A stretch of 64,000 nucleotides of DNA from Phoronis australis (Eukaryota; Phoronida; Phoronidae): contig NMRA01000044.1 of NCBI GenBank assembly GCA_002633005.1, positions 1,210,498 to 1,274,497 of the forward strand, read 5' to 3'. Within the stretch, counting starts at the first letter, position 1. Each line of letters starts with the position of its first letter. The notes below the pieces were generated by a model. The model saw nothing but the letters and a program-made list of their open reading frames with translations, was not told the DNA's origin and did no database searches. Below, in pieces: positions 10,161-22,863 of the stretch. Position numbers and translations under genes: made by a program.

Positions 10161-13100
10161 ATGGCGGCATGAGGCACTTACATATACATATGTGGGTGCG
10201 TAAAATGCATGGAATTGAAATATTAACTTTGAGCAATTTCAGTTGGATAAATATACACGATTGGGTCGTAGGGAAGTAGTTACTTGTCAACCCGCATAAA
10301 TTACGCAGTACATTCCTTTTCAACGACGCAATTTCTGCTTACGGCGATCTGGTAATTGGTGAGAGTACACGTATCATGCCTCATGGTTCTGATAAATAAT
10401 ACATCTAACCAGTTATCCCGTGAAAGGCAGTCTGGAAATGTGTTTCTAAATGTCATCGTGGTAAAAAGATCACATATAGCGTTTACACAGAATTTCACGC
10501 TGCGAGAGACTAGCACAGACAATCTTTGCGATACTATTTTTAAAATTCCTCGGGCACAACATGTCTCGAGTGTAAATGTGATCTCTCAAATCTGATAGAA
10601 GCAAAGCATCTTTACTGTATCTTTAAAAATATAACAGGTTGTATCGCATACGTAGAACTTTGACGTGGAAGAGGTCAACGATGCTGACCCTGTCAAACCT
10701 CTCTCTTCAACGTTACGTCAGAGCCCACCCTAAATTCTTGTTCAAACAAGTTGGAGACGGGTAAAACGGACCATTTTGGTCAGGAACATGCCTCGAATAC
10801 TGAACAGTCCACGAGGTTCTCACTCAAAATATAACAATCAGATTCTGGCATAAATGCACATTGGGTGTTCATAGTTACAACAGGACACCTAAAATTACTT
10901 CCTTTGACTTAAGTCGAAAAATGGCAAATTTGCTAATTTTTGTAATAATAAAGCTCGATTTCCAGCAAATTTAACTTATTGAATTGAAAACGAGACGATA
11001 GTTCAAAAACAGCGTGACCTAAATAAAAAGACACTTGCTTCAGCAAACGTCTAGTTCTGATTCATGAGTCTGGCTATTTTTTTCGACAATGAAACCAAAA
11101 GAAAAACACGTCCACGAAGGAAGAATTATTAACTTGTTCTTTTTCTGTTTTTATGGAAATAAAACCAATGTTATCGAATTATGTTGCTTATCATCCTTAT
11201 TCAAAATGGAGTAATTGATGATATCGAACCTGGGGCACCGAGCGCAAATAACAGACATGTGATACTCAAACCCATGAGCGAAATTACTAAACGGTGAAAG
11301 CTTCAAAAATTCGCTGATGTAAATGTATATCTCAGAGTAATTGCAAACAATAACAGTTTTAGCATTGTGTACTTGAAATGGTCTGACCATTTATGATATT
11401 TATGTCTGTCATTAACTACTTTATGTATCGTTAAAAGTAGTATACAGTATAAAACGACAAATAGTGTGACGCTTGAAGCACTGGAAATCGTTTTGTTAAT
11501 TTAGTCCAATTCGCGTATACGGATAGTACAATTTTTTGGTTCTCAGCCAAATTTTAGTGTTTTGACGTCTGAACGGCGAAATTTTCGAGCCTTCTCTGAT
11601 ACACATCTCTGTGGACGGGTGACGCTAACAGAGTGGTTTAACGCTATGAGCGATTGCGTACGCTCTTTGTACAAACCCAGAACCACGAAATGTATGCATG
11701 CGCACTTGATTATTTCATACGTGCAGTTTTATGGATACGAAATCGGTTGAAATTGAAAGTGCCACAATTCAACCAGCTTGTGGGGAGTATAAAGTGTTAA
11801 TACCCTAATTCTCGATAATAACACGATATACTCCCCCCTCCCCCCTCCCCCTCCTAGCTGCATCGGGATGCAGTAGTGGCAGCTGGTAGCAATAGTTTCT
11901 CTTCAGTTTTGAAAATGAAATTTAAGAGACATTTCTACAGACTATAATTCACTTACATGAACTTTCAGATCAGTGAACTCTGGTGACATCAATGAATCGT
12001 TGTCTAAATGTTAATTTCTAAAAATGTAATTGCGACAACTGCAGTTTAACTCAACCATGCTGGTTCGTATTCTGTAAACAACAGAGTTATTCGGCTAGCA
12101 GTAACAGCCCTCATTCCTGACGATTGGATTGGTTAAAAAACAAATTGCGACCAAAGTGGTTGTTAATCTACACGGTCGTGCTATTGATGAATTGCTGTTT
12201 TGTAATCTGATCGCAGTTTTCCTTGAATGGTTTCATTTTTCAGCAAAAAATGTCCAGTGTCTTCTTACACAGAGCACTGTAGCCACTGAGGTCAACATAC
12301 CTAGTTTCACGAACACCTATAGACAATGTAAAGTGTATATTGATTTACAAGTTTGCTATCTAATCGTGATTCCTTGTTAACTAGAAAATAAACCACATTC
12401 ACGTCCAAGAAAACAGCAGAATAGTCCGTCCCTGCCACCTCCCTGCCCTCCCTCCATCGTTATCCTCTCTGCTTGCCTGCCTCCCTCTCTCCCTCCCACG
12501 CATTCGCCACATGGGAAGCAATGGAGACTAAAGGAACAACATAGCTAAACCTTCAGTAATGTTATTTTGCAGCTACAATTTAGACCCCTAACCGTCATTA
12601 ATCTGCCTCAAAATTGTCTTAGTCTGGGCTAGGAAATAACAGACGGTTCGTTACTTCTTAACACCAGGTGGCGATTCATTTTTCTCTCCAAGCGTTATAG
12701 CTCGAGCAGTACCGAGCTGTCGGTTCTGTGTAAGGGAGAAATTGAGACGATATGCGGCAAGTGCTCTAAGTCAGGGATTAATTTCTCCGCGGATTTATAG
12801 CAGCTTTAAAGAAGTTCTCCGGGCATGCAGACGTTGACACAACTTATAAACAAAAGAATGGCATTCCGTATTACGGTACTCTCTTAAGCTAACTCATTCA
12901 TTTATTGCTTAAAACTTTCTAGGCACATGTGAAAATTGAAGCATGTCAAAATTGATCAAAAACCTCCACGACTGTCAACAATTCTGGTTTCATTGACTTC
13001 GATAAAATTTCTTCGGATCTATATGCGTGTCACAAATGTAATCTTTGAAATCTCTGAACCAATGTGAAAGCTTAAATTGTAAATGAAAATTCAACGAAGA

Positions 13101-13714
13101 CTGACTCATAAATGTTGGCCGTAATATGTTTTTTAAAAGTGGTACAACCGATTCTAAAGCGATGTGATTTTCACATATTGACCAAGCACATGCCTATGGG
13201 AAAGCCCACGGGAACATAATTATGTAACTCTCGAAATTATGTACTCCAAGTTAAGATCGATTGTGAATAGTATGCTTAACACAAAAGGAGCAGAGAACGC
13301 CGCTTGACAGTTCTCTGTTCATATCAACCGGACGTCATGTCCCTCACCTAAAATCTCTGTTGCGTTTGTTATCTTTACATTAACTAGAATCCTCTTATAA
13401 ACCTTAAAATCTATGATGTACACGTTAGACGTTATCCGGAATTCATCACCATTCCAGAAAAAGTATGTTGATAAATGCATGGTAACGACATCGAAACGAG
13501 CTCATCCAACGTTGATAAAGTTGAACATCAAACCAGGAAAACCTTACCCTTTTCCATCATCGACGTCGTCCCTTCAATTCAAATAATCCAGAAAACACAG
13601 AACTTGCGCAGGATCCCGCATACAATCATGCGTTCACACATAGTCAACATTGAGTGAATGAATAACGAAATAGATCGAAACGTGCGTGATATAATAACGC
13701 GGCACTTCAACTGA
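10161..13714. other. Non-coding stretch with C-rich and pyrimidine-rich tracts, no gene seen
   Basis: No recognisable exon. A C-rich CCCCCCTCCCCCC-type tract lies near 11831-11856. Short frames at 10072-10595, 11151-11390 and 12129-12380 show no domain. Confidence 0.5.
12424..12500. repeat. Pyrimidine-rich low-complexity tract
   Basis: Runs of CCTCC, CCCTG and CTCTCC units make the plus strand almost purely pyrimidine. Simple sequence with no gene evidence. Confidence 0.8.
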
Positions 13715-14067
13715 TTACGGTGGCTGTAAAAGGTCACCAAGGAATTTCTTTTCAGTCCTAACTCTGTCGCAAGAGTTTTTATCCCTGTTTATGGAATTAA
13801 TTTCCCTATCGATATAGTTAATGTCTCTGTTACTAACTCTCTTTTGGTGTAGTTAATAAGTCTATCGATAGAAATAGTAACTGTAGAGTTGTTATCTCTT
13901 TCGACAGACTAACTAACTCTATCGGTAGACCTACTGTAGCAACTCTATCGATGAAGTTATTAAATCTATTGGTAGAGTTAGTAAGTCTGATGATAGAGTA
14001 ATCAGTCTATCGGGAGAATTAAGACAAGAGAAAAAAATCTCGTGCTAACCTTTTACAACCACCGTAA
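13715..14067. mobile_element. MITE with TTACGGTGG ends and a degenerate tandem-repeat core
   Basis: TTACGGTGGCTGTAAAAGGT (13715-13734) is mirrored by ACCTTTTACAACCACCGTAA (14048-14067) with one mismatch. The ends can be read as TA-flanked CGGTGG termini, which would fit a Tc1/mariner-like MITE. The core (about 13790-14020) is a degenerate array of roughly 20-24-bp units built around GTTAATAAGTCTATCGATAG-like sequence, appearing in both orientations. No coding sequence. Confidence 0.7.
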
Positions 14068-17000
14068 ACAATAACTAAGCGTGCTGGATAGCATTTAATC
14101 AACTGAAATACTGGTAGAGACGAGGTTTATTTCGGCCTCTTGAAATGACCTATATCATAGGAGCCCACGTGATGTGAGCAGACGACTGCTTCGCGGAATT
14201 TGATATCATCACAATTTTTCTTGAAAGCTGTAGTTTATTCCATAATTCAGTTCTTTCTAATTCATTTCTTTTTTCGCCTTCTTTGAGATGTGACTCCTAC
14301 AGAATGTAGCTTTCGAAAGAACGATTTGGTACTCGAATGCCATTGGCACATGTACAGTAGTTGATGGTAATTTATTGATTTATCCAGTAAACCGCCATTT
14401 GAAGTCAAACTTTTGAAACCGTTCCGTTCTTTTAATCAAATGACAAACACTTGCTAATAATTACAAGTTATGTTTTTAATATCACCCGTGTTTCGTTTAT
14501 AGTCTCACAACCATCTTCAGCACAGAAGAAGAGACAAAGCATTAACTAAACTGGCCATTCTAATCAGCCAACCAAGGGCCTAATTAAACATTTTCCACAA
14601 GTAAGCACTAACTTATAGAACCGATGACTTTGTACATTCATACACAGTTAATGGCATAGGTGCTTAGGAGCTACGTACATGCATATATAGGATGTTCTAA
14701 AAGTAATGACATTCTAATTTGAAAGTGCAAGTATTTTCTATGGGTGCATAAACATTGATGAAATGACTTAAAACTACATTTGGGAAAAACTTGATGTTGT
14801 AAAACACGTTTCGTGAATTTTAGAATATGTGGGCTTTGTTCAGTTCTCGCGCTGACTGAAAACATGCAAGCAACTTTACATTTGTGTTTAATCTTTTGAT
14901 TCATCTCGAAAATGCCCAGTCCCCAGCAGCCACACACTCGGTCGCTGGTTCCTCCTATGGCGTATGTGAGTTCTGCCTAAAGTTACGATAGTTTTAACTT
15001 GTACTAGTTGCTTGATGGGTGGATTTGTTAGTCTAAAAAGCACGGCTGGTTTACACCAGTGACGTGGTACGGATTTGACATCGATGAACAACGAATTTTC
15101 GTTGTTTTCTCCACAAAATTGCACTCCAACCAAGTTGAAGGGTATGATTGCTTGCACCCACGATGATATACAATGTATATTAGCTGATTTGCATAGTAAT
15201 GGTTACAATACAACACGTGCATGGTAAACCAACATTAGGGCGCTTATTCAAATCGAGGATCATAAAATCGACCATCTTTGCAGTAACAATTCAGATCGGA
15301 AAAGTACAAATTCAGTTTTGATATGTACACCTCCCAAAGTCCGCACCTTTGTATGTGTTTTCGAGAACAATTTAGAAATAGTGCACGAGAGGAATACTAA
15401 TCGTTACCAGCCACTTTCAAGCGAATCATTCTGTGCCCCCTCCAAACAGTTAAATCAGACTGCCGTTACTATTGGGGACATTCTGTACACGCAAAAACGC
15501 TCGTGCGCACTAGAAATCGTTTGGTTCTACCTAATTACCTCCAAACTATCTCTTTCCAATAAAAATCACATTACCTATGTTGTTCACTGTATGCAGCTGA
15601 ATGAGCGTACATGACATAATAATTTAACTTTCAGGAAAACGTTTATGAAAAAACGATCAAAATACGGTACCTACTAAGGCATGGGAGCGTAGCGTAGCGA
15701 AGGTCTTGTTACTAACACGGCACTGTGACTGAATAGACATTTGCTTAACCTTCAAGTATTTTGCAGAAGGCCTATCAAAAGTGTATCTCGTAGTTAGTGC
15801 TGCACGGTACTAAAGTACCGGTGCAAGGCAATTATAATAATTAAGAAAATGCCAGCAAAATGCCGTTAGCAAAAGTACCGGGTTTTGTTGTCGGTGCTAG
15901 GCAAATTAGGTTACATTCGTTACTGGTATTCAGCCTTTTTTAGAACATTGGCGTGTCCTACGGCGAAAAGCCCACAAGTTTGTGCTCGAAGTCTGACAGT
16001 GTTCAGTTCGGTGAAAATGTGACTCACGTGAGCGTATTACGCGCAGGCATAAGGCTAACTTTTCGTACGTAAAGGATACAGAGTGTAGGGATCTGTGCTG
16101 CGTATTTGAATTCGTCATGATTGAAAATCTTTAGCATTCCACTACGAAGCGTGGTTTTACCTCTCTGCACATAGACTTGTCTGCAAGCCGTGCCTTAGCA
16201 TATGATCTAGGGCTCGCTTCATTAAAAGAGATTTGAGGCTAGGTCATAAAAATTGCAATGAAATCGTTAGCACATAACATTATTGACAGCTATCATTAAT
16301 ACAAATTATCTGAATAATTAAAAATCATGGGAATTTTCTCTGAGATTTTGTAAAGTACTTTGGTGAAGTGAGATCAAATTTATTTTTCGAAATAGTTGTG
16401 TGGTGCGTGAGGCTAAATTTCTGACTGACGTCTTGATTCACTTTCATAAACAGACCCTAGATGACATGCAGAATTGAATTAGACATAAGAATTGTCTACT
16501 AATTACGCTCGAAGATTTCACTGATCGTTTTGAAAATATAAATTCCGAGTGTCAATCATCTTTTCTTATTTTCATTCTTCACATTATTTCCCAGTGAGTG
16601 GATATAAATTTTAACGATGTAGTGTTAAATTCGTTACTCTTTAATCATCTTTTTGTTAGTTGTTACTTTTACAGAATTCACACATAGAGTGCAGATACCA
16701 CACCACATGGCCGCGCCTTCGGAAGTATTAATAAAAACACTGTTGAAATACCGTATCAATATTAAAGTATCACTGGCAATATTGGATCGTGTCGATAATT
16801 TGTGCAACCCTGTGCATAATATAGACTATGATGGTTTCTAATATGCACGTGCGTAGTTGCATACATGGAAGCTACGCTCTTAACCATGCACCTCTGTCTA
16901 CATCAAAGGGCATGGAATTTTAGAAGAAGACGACAGTGGCATTAAATCTCATGGTAGATTACTCCCGTTCTCAAATACAGTTACTTTATACGTGGGGAGG

Positions 17001-17223
17001 AGTGTAGTGAAAGAAATAGGAGATCTGGGTCTTCTTTAGAAATTTGCGCTAAAGTAATTAATCAAAATTTGATGATAAGAGCAGAAGCGTGATGAAAGAC
17101 TTTATAATTTGAGACAGTAATCTGGCAAGTAATGTGACTTTCAAACTGAAGAATGATTGACCACATGGCTGAGGTTTGCATATGCTGAGGTGACGTTCGC
17201 CTCCGAGGGGATTTGAGGCATCC
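14068..17223. other. Non-coding stretch, no gene seen
   Basis: Short frames at 14671-15614 carry no recognisable domain. CGGTACTAAAGTACCG near 15805-15820 is a small palindrome, and a related AAAGTACCGG segment follows about 65 bp later. A Penelope-like terminal motif on the minus strand near 14490-14530 is discussed in the findings. Confidence 0.5.
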
Positions 17224-17345
17224 GGAACACCTCGGGTATTTTGTAACCTCAACTATCCCTTTTAGCCGTTTAATATCTGCGCATGTGTGAACTTCATTAA
17301 TAACAGAACGGGGTTTGTCAAGAAAAACCCGTAAAACCATGGTTT
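17224..17345 (+). mobile_element. GGAACACCT-ended MITE, partial copy 2
   Basis: Starts GGAACACCTCGGGTATTTT at 17224 and continues through ATATCTGCGCATGTGTGAAC. This matches the left half of the family seen at 4731 and 17530. The right half is not evident, so the copy is truncated or heavily diverged. Confidence 0.55.
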
Positions 17346-17529
17346 CAATCTAGTAGGTCTCAAAAATCGTACACGCGACGTCTTTCTCAATCTTAAGCCT
17401 GTTATCACAGGGAGATCCCGGCGCTTTCGACTGCGTTTTCCATTTTAAGAGACACATAACTTGATATTACGATGGAAGTTCAAACATGTGCAGATGTGTA
17501 ACAAATCCGAAAGATAATTTGAGGCATTT

Positions 17530-17660
17530 GGAACACCTCGGGTAAGTTTTTCTAACATCAACTTAGCCCTGGAGACGACCTTTATCTGCGCATGTGCGGA
17601 ACTCAGTCATACGGGAACCCATATGGTAATTTGAGAATACGAAAATACCCGAGGTGTTCC
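17530..17660. mobile_element. GGAACACCT-ended MITE, copy 3, complete
   Basis: GGAACACCTCGGGTAAG at 17530 is mirrored by AATACCCGAGGTGTTCC ending at 17660. The 131-bp element contains the family core TTTATCTGCGCATGTGCGGA followed by a CAGTCATACGGG segment. It lacks coding capacity. Confidence 0.7.
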
Positions 17661-18634
17661 CGATGTAGGGTTCCGCGATGTATACATACGCGTCTTCATA
17701 TTCTGTAAATATGGTAGATTTCCATGATTTGTTTTTATTTCTGTGAAACCAGATTGGATGATTAGTTTGCTAGATCGAAGAAATCTTGACTGAAAACAAT
17801 CGGCCCACCCGAGGGAGCTAGGTCTTAAAAAAACTTGTCGCAACTTATGTAGCAAGCTGCCGAGGCCCAAACAGTTGCAGTTTCAAATTATGATAAAAGC
17901 AAGGTAGAGACTATTAATATGCTAAAATGCCGCTTCTGGCCTCAACCACGACAAAGCGTTACCAGGAGAAAAATAATTAACTTGCAGCATTTCAAGACTA
18001 GAATTATTTTTTTCTGACAGATGAGGAAACACTACACTTTACCGTTTTATTTTTCAAACATTCTTCTTAAAAGAAGGGTGAAGTGACGGAAATTTGACCA
18101 CGCGCTCACTAGGCAACTGGAATCCTCTAAAAGGTCGTAAGACAACATACCATGTGGTCGGCGACTCTATTTTGTACTTGCAAAGTCGAGAACACAATAC
18201 GACTTGGATTTCTGGTATCTGATTGTTTTCTCGTCTTCGCTGACATGTCAACATTCTGAGGTTGAAAACTGAGGAGAGAAAATAAACACAACGTCTGATT
18301 TAGAGGTCATATCTGGCTAAGTGGACTTGTATTTCTCTTTGTCTCTTAAGCAATTCGTGCTTTAGTCGGTTATTAGATTATGCACAGGGTAACTAAAGAT
18401 AGCATAAATTTTTAAAACTAAAATATACTCGTGGTAATTAAAGTAGGCTACAGGATACACTTAGAATGGGATTTGACAACATTTATGCCTAAAAAGCCTC
18501 GTGTGCACTATCACACTCCGATTTTTCGAATATCACTTCGCATACGATTGCCATATACACCTGATCGAAGACAAATGTTCCGACACGACTTTTCAGGCAA
18601 AGCAGACACATACCACCATACACGACAGTCTGAT
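17661..18634. other. Non-coding stretch, no gene seen
   Basis: Only short unrecognisable frames (17607-17870, 18054-18254, 18431-18682); the last overlaps the edge of the foldback element. Confidence 0.5.
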
Positions 18635-19038
18635 ATGAAGCGCCAAAGGGTTCTTAAACGGGCACCTTTCCGTGCGCGTTGAAATGTGCTTAATCAAGGC
18701 GCAGTTTTGCTTAATCAACGCGTAGTTTTACTTGATCAGCGTAGTGTGAAACATACGAGTAAATTTAACAGGGCCATCATTTACGTGGTCACTTAATAAG
18801 AATCTACAACATACTTAACAAAAGTTGCCTTGCACCTACGTAGAAAGTTTTCCGCCATTTTAAGAATTCAGAGCAAGGGCGCGATTAGATTATATGAACT
18901 GACTCAAAGTACGCGTTGATTAAGTAAAACTATGTGTTGATTAAGTAAAATCGGGCGTTGATTAAGCAAAACTACGCGTTGATTAAGCACATTTCTACGC
19001 CCAGAAAGGTTCTCGTTTGAGAACCCTTTGGCGCTTCA
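18635..19038. mobile_element. Foldback element with 21-bp tandem repeats in both arms
   Basis: The ends are TGAAGCGCCAAAGGGTTCT (18635) and its inverted copy finishing GGCGCTTCA (19038). Inside each end is an array of 21-bp units of the form GCTTAATCAACGCGTAGTTTT. The left arm has about three units (18688-18746) and the right arm four in inverted orientation (18904-18987). A unique spacer of about 150 bp separates the arms. No reading frame and no clear target duplication were found. The arms are long enough to form an extended hairpin. Confidence 0.75.
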
Positions 19039-21795
19039 GCTGAGTGAGTGGGCAACGGTCCAAAAGTTGTATACAAAAATAGTAAAGTATAGACGGGGCT
19101 TAAGAAACAAGAATTATTCGCGCGAATGATAAGTGGTAGGGTTGGTTTACATTGTAAACGGATTCACAAATGTCGCTGAACCCTTTTGGAATCTGGGTTC
19201 CACTGCAGATTATTACCATTGGGAAGCCTTTTTTATTTGATCTATTATTCAAAACCGACAGGTCCGCTTTAGATTGCTACAGGAAACTTGTTGGGTGTTT
19301 TGACGCATGGTTTAATTTCTTACATGATCAGTAAATACGTATGCCTTGGCGATTCAGTTTAACAGGGCTTTGGCGCCTCTGACGCCTGGTGCGAGGCGTC
19401 GCACACTCTCCCGTGGATTCTCACTGCTGTGAATCTAAGAGACAACAGTTCCGTTCATTAGCAATGCGGATATTAATCTCGTTTGTAATTATACCGAGCA
19501 AATATGATAACGTCACTACAGTCGCCATAACTAATATTACCCATCCATGAAAATATAATAGTTTCCAATGTAACGGTCATTTGCTATTGTGTGTCAAATG
19601 TGACATGTGGTGAGAGTAGGTATAACGGTTCCAGCTATCACTGCCAGTATTTACCTATTGTGCAGATCAGACGAATCCATGAGCCGCCTTCAACGATGTA
19701 TTGGCATGCTCCTAACTATGCTAACGAATAGCAGGAACTAAACGACAACGCTATTTGAACATCATCTACGCAAAACAAAGTGCAATAGTATTCACTGACA
19801 ACTTGTAAAATGTGGAAACAAAAAATTCTGTAAAGAGGTGACCTTTGCACTAATGACGTACCTTGGGGGCTCACTTAGCCCGTATCACAATGCAGTGGTA
19901 TTCCCTAACACCACCATGACGTCACGGTAGCTTAGTGGACACGGCAGAGTAATTCACGAAGGCTCATTTTCGACAAGAAACTCGTTCTTAAAAACATTTC
20001 GCAAATTTTCAACGTACTTCATACTCACATCGTCGCTGTATCTTGTGTTTCTAACTAATTTGACCAAGCAATCACCAAGATAAGGAATTAGCGTGCAAGA
20101 TCCACTTTAAAAGGATCAGATTTGTAATAAAATTCAATTTTCAAGATACCGAGGCATCCAGCGAGAAACGCGATGAAATAGCATCTAAATCGAATCGAGT
20201 GCTCTCTGAGATTTAAAGTTCATTTGAGCAATCATAATTGATTCTCTTGGAGTCAACAAAACGAGCGTGCATGATTAGCACAGTACTTTCCAAATGGCTG
20301 TCGCTATGAGTGAACTTGCGTGTAACGGTAACATCCTATCATCAATGTTTAGTTCAAGCAAAAACAATAAAAGACAAAACTGAGATTTGTAAAATTACCC
20401 TATAAAGCAATATCACAACCCCGTGAACAGATGATTGAGTGACCAAACAAATACGACAGCAACGCCCAACTGTAAGCAAATGACATTACGGTGTAAGCTT
20501 TTTTATCCTCTAATAGCACTCAGAGACCTCAGCGTAACCAATCTTTCTCTCTCATGAATCCCAGGACCGGGAGTTACCTGAACTACCAGCGTTCTTTTCA
20601 CACCAAGCACAGTTCTATTCTTATTAATTTATTTCATTTCTCACACACCACCATTTTACAGATACATTTTTTCGCAAATCGCAGTTTTTCTTTTGACCGT
20701 TGTTATTTACAGTTAATTACTACACCGGCTGCTCTGCAATCAACAGGAGGTGACACCGGCTCGACCTCAACGCGCAGGGCTCATCAAGAACTGACAAACG
20801 ATATGTCGTAGAAATCGAAAACATTTTGTGAGTCCGCTACAAAAACGGAATCGAAAAACTTCCGAGAAATGAAAGCTGGTAAAAGGAATTGCATTTGATG
20901 CCCGATATTACAAGATAATGTCACATTTTTCGTCCGAAAATACCCCATGTGATTACGTGTGGAGATAAACCCGACTGGATATTAACTAACACACGTAAAT
21001 GAGCTTCGCTCTACATGTTTTGTGCTTAGACGTCACTGTGAACATACAAACGCATTGAATGTAACTTGACATAGATTCCATTGAAAAAGTACCCGGCTGC
21101 AACAACATGACGGCGTTTGAAAGCCATTAAAGATACACAAGTAAGCCTACATGCAGCGACACCTTTAAAAATCTCTAAAGTGGGTCTTTTAATTAATGAC
21201 AAGTTCGCTTTTCCAGAATTCATTTAAAGCATTTGAGATAGAATTTCTTGCTACAATTTCTTTTGTTGTACCAATGTTTTGACTTGATGTCCATTTTTCA
21301 CCTTTGACTAAATCGTTGAATTTGGTCCTGGTCACAGTAAAACACATATTTTTCTTATACGACAAATCCATTTGTTTGTTAATGATAATATTCAAAACTG
21401 ATCCAAAGACGAACCTTACATGAAAGTGTATGATTAGGAATCCCTTAGTCTGAGATAACTGATCATTCGAAGATCAAACGAAGGCAAATAACGTGACATG
21501 CAATCGTTTTGAGTCATATACGTCCGTTTTAATTTACTGTTTGTAAAATACGAGAAATAACCACAGGATAAATTCAAACGGTGTACAACATGGAACCACT
21601 GACGTGGATCGTTGAACCCAGCCCAATAGTCATTCGGCAATAAAGTGAGAGCCATTTACAAATGCAGAGCTCCATTTTACGAAAGTCATGCGCTTCGTAC
21701 GGATAAATGGAAATCAAGGGATTGTGGGCCAGCAAAACCTCTGTGCAGCAGACGAATTTTCTGGTCACGTGGGGTGCGTTCTTGTAGACCCGAAA
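19039..21795. other. Non-coding stretch, no gene seen
   Basis: No recognisable exon or repeat. TAGCTTAGTGG at about 19929 looks like a pol III A box, but no B box follows at a suitable distance. Confidence 0.5.
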
Positions 21796-21920
21796 CACTG
21801 GCAATTGAAGCTAGTATGATCGCATGCTTAGCTTATAATGCATGGCGGTATCTCGCAAAAATGTGCGAGTTCTTTTCTCTCAAGAAATTTGCTCTGCAGA
21901 GGGTAGTCCTAGTGAGGTGG
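21796..21920 (+). repeat. Diverged copy related to the AGGGTAGAGTTC MITE family
   Basis: GAAGCTAGTATGATCGCATG, then a TATCTCGCAAAAATGTGCGAG-like core, aligns with the reverse complement of 59700-59790. It is highly diverged. The match also makes short translated frames in the two places look alike, which is a by-product of the DNA repeat. Confidence 0.5.
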
Positions 21921-22767
21921 CGAACCAAAATTCGTCGCGCTAGGCAAATATAAAACGGTGAAAGCTATATTCAAATGACTAGCAATGAAAATTGGTTTAG
22001 CTATATCGTTTTAACTTAAAAATGCGTTTTGTTCGCACAAGTTTGATACCGCTAAAACGCTTTAACGATGTCGTACGAAATGTATTAGCGGCGTGTATTT
22101 GTGCAGTCCAACATTCGGCAGACCCTTTCAGGGTTAATGCGTTGTCGACGCTTGTGTTTGACGTGTTAAAACGCTCCAGCTAAAACTCTTTGTTTTTGCA
22201 ACAAATTTAAAACGTTTTCGCTTAAAACAGTCTTGCTAATCGTAGACTATAGGACATGAACAGTCAACTGTACATTCTAAATGCACACAATCTGAGATGC
22301 GCACAGGGTCGACCACATCGACATCACTATTCACTAGGGGCGCCTACTAGTGTTATGAACCTTTCACTTCCGGCAATAACGTCTGCTCACTAAACTTGTC
22401 AAATCAGTCTTACATTTGCTTGATTTTACACCACATTGCATGGTATGGTGAGAGAGGACAAAAACCGCCCTCTATGACAATTAAGACTCGTTTAATTTCC
22501 TTTTGGCTCAAGACTCTGAGGGGTCACAATACGAAATTCCCGTATACAAAGTAAAAAAATTACTACTAATAGTTCACTATTATACTAATTATGAATTTAT
22601 TTCCAAATGGATCTACAGTGTTCAAAGAGTATTATCAGAAAGTGGTTTCATCTATATTTGACTGACTCACGGTCAAGACTTAGACGAGAAATCTCAATAC
22701 CTTACAAAGTTAGTTTTCCGAAATGTCCACAGAAACCACCGGCAATAGTCTGATACAACGTGCCATT

Positions 22768-22863
22768 GTCTGACATAACGTGTCCGAATTTTGAGAACCA
22801 GTTTGATGCCTGTTATTCAGTGGAGAAAACTGGTTCTCAAAATTCCGGCACGTTACATCAGAC
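22768..22863. repeat. Long imperfect hairpin, miRNA-precursor-like
   Basis: The left arm at 22768-22804 and right arm at 22827-22863 are 37 bases each and complementary at about 33 positions, around a 22-base loop. The uninterrupted inner stem pairs AATTTTGAGAACCAGTTT with AAACTGGTTCTCAAAATT. A partial extra copy of the outer arm (GTCTGATACAACGTGCCA) sits just upstream at 22749. It may be a tiny MITE or a small-RNA precursor; the sequence alone does not decide. Confidence 0.65.

Noticed and set aside
14691-14720. GGATGTTCTAAAAGTAATGAC, reminiscent of a mariner terminus
   Set aside because: No matching inverted end and no transposase frame were found within several kb.
19925-19970. tRNA-like A box TAGCTTAGTGG
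   Set aside because: No B box at the expected distance and no cloverleaf.
21645-21953. Protein-level likeness between this frame and minus-strand frames at 59611-59856 and 60654-60908
   Set aside because: The likeness is explained by a shared MITE-related DNA repeat; the latter two are also copies of one duplication.
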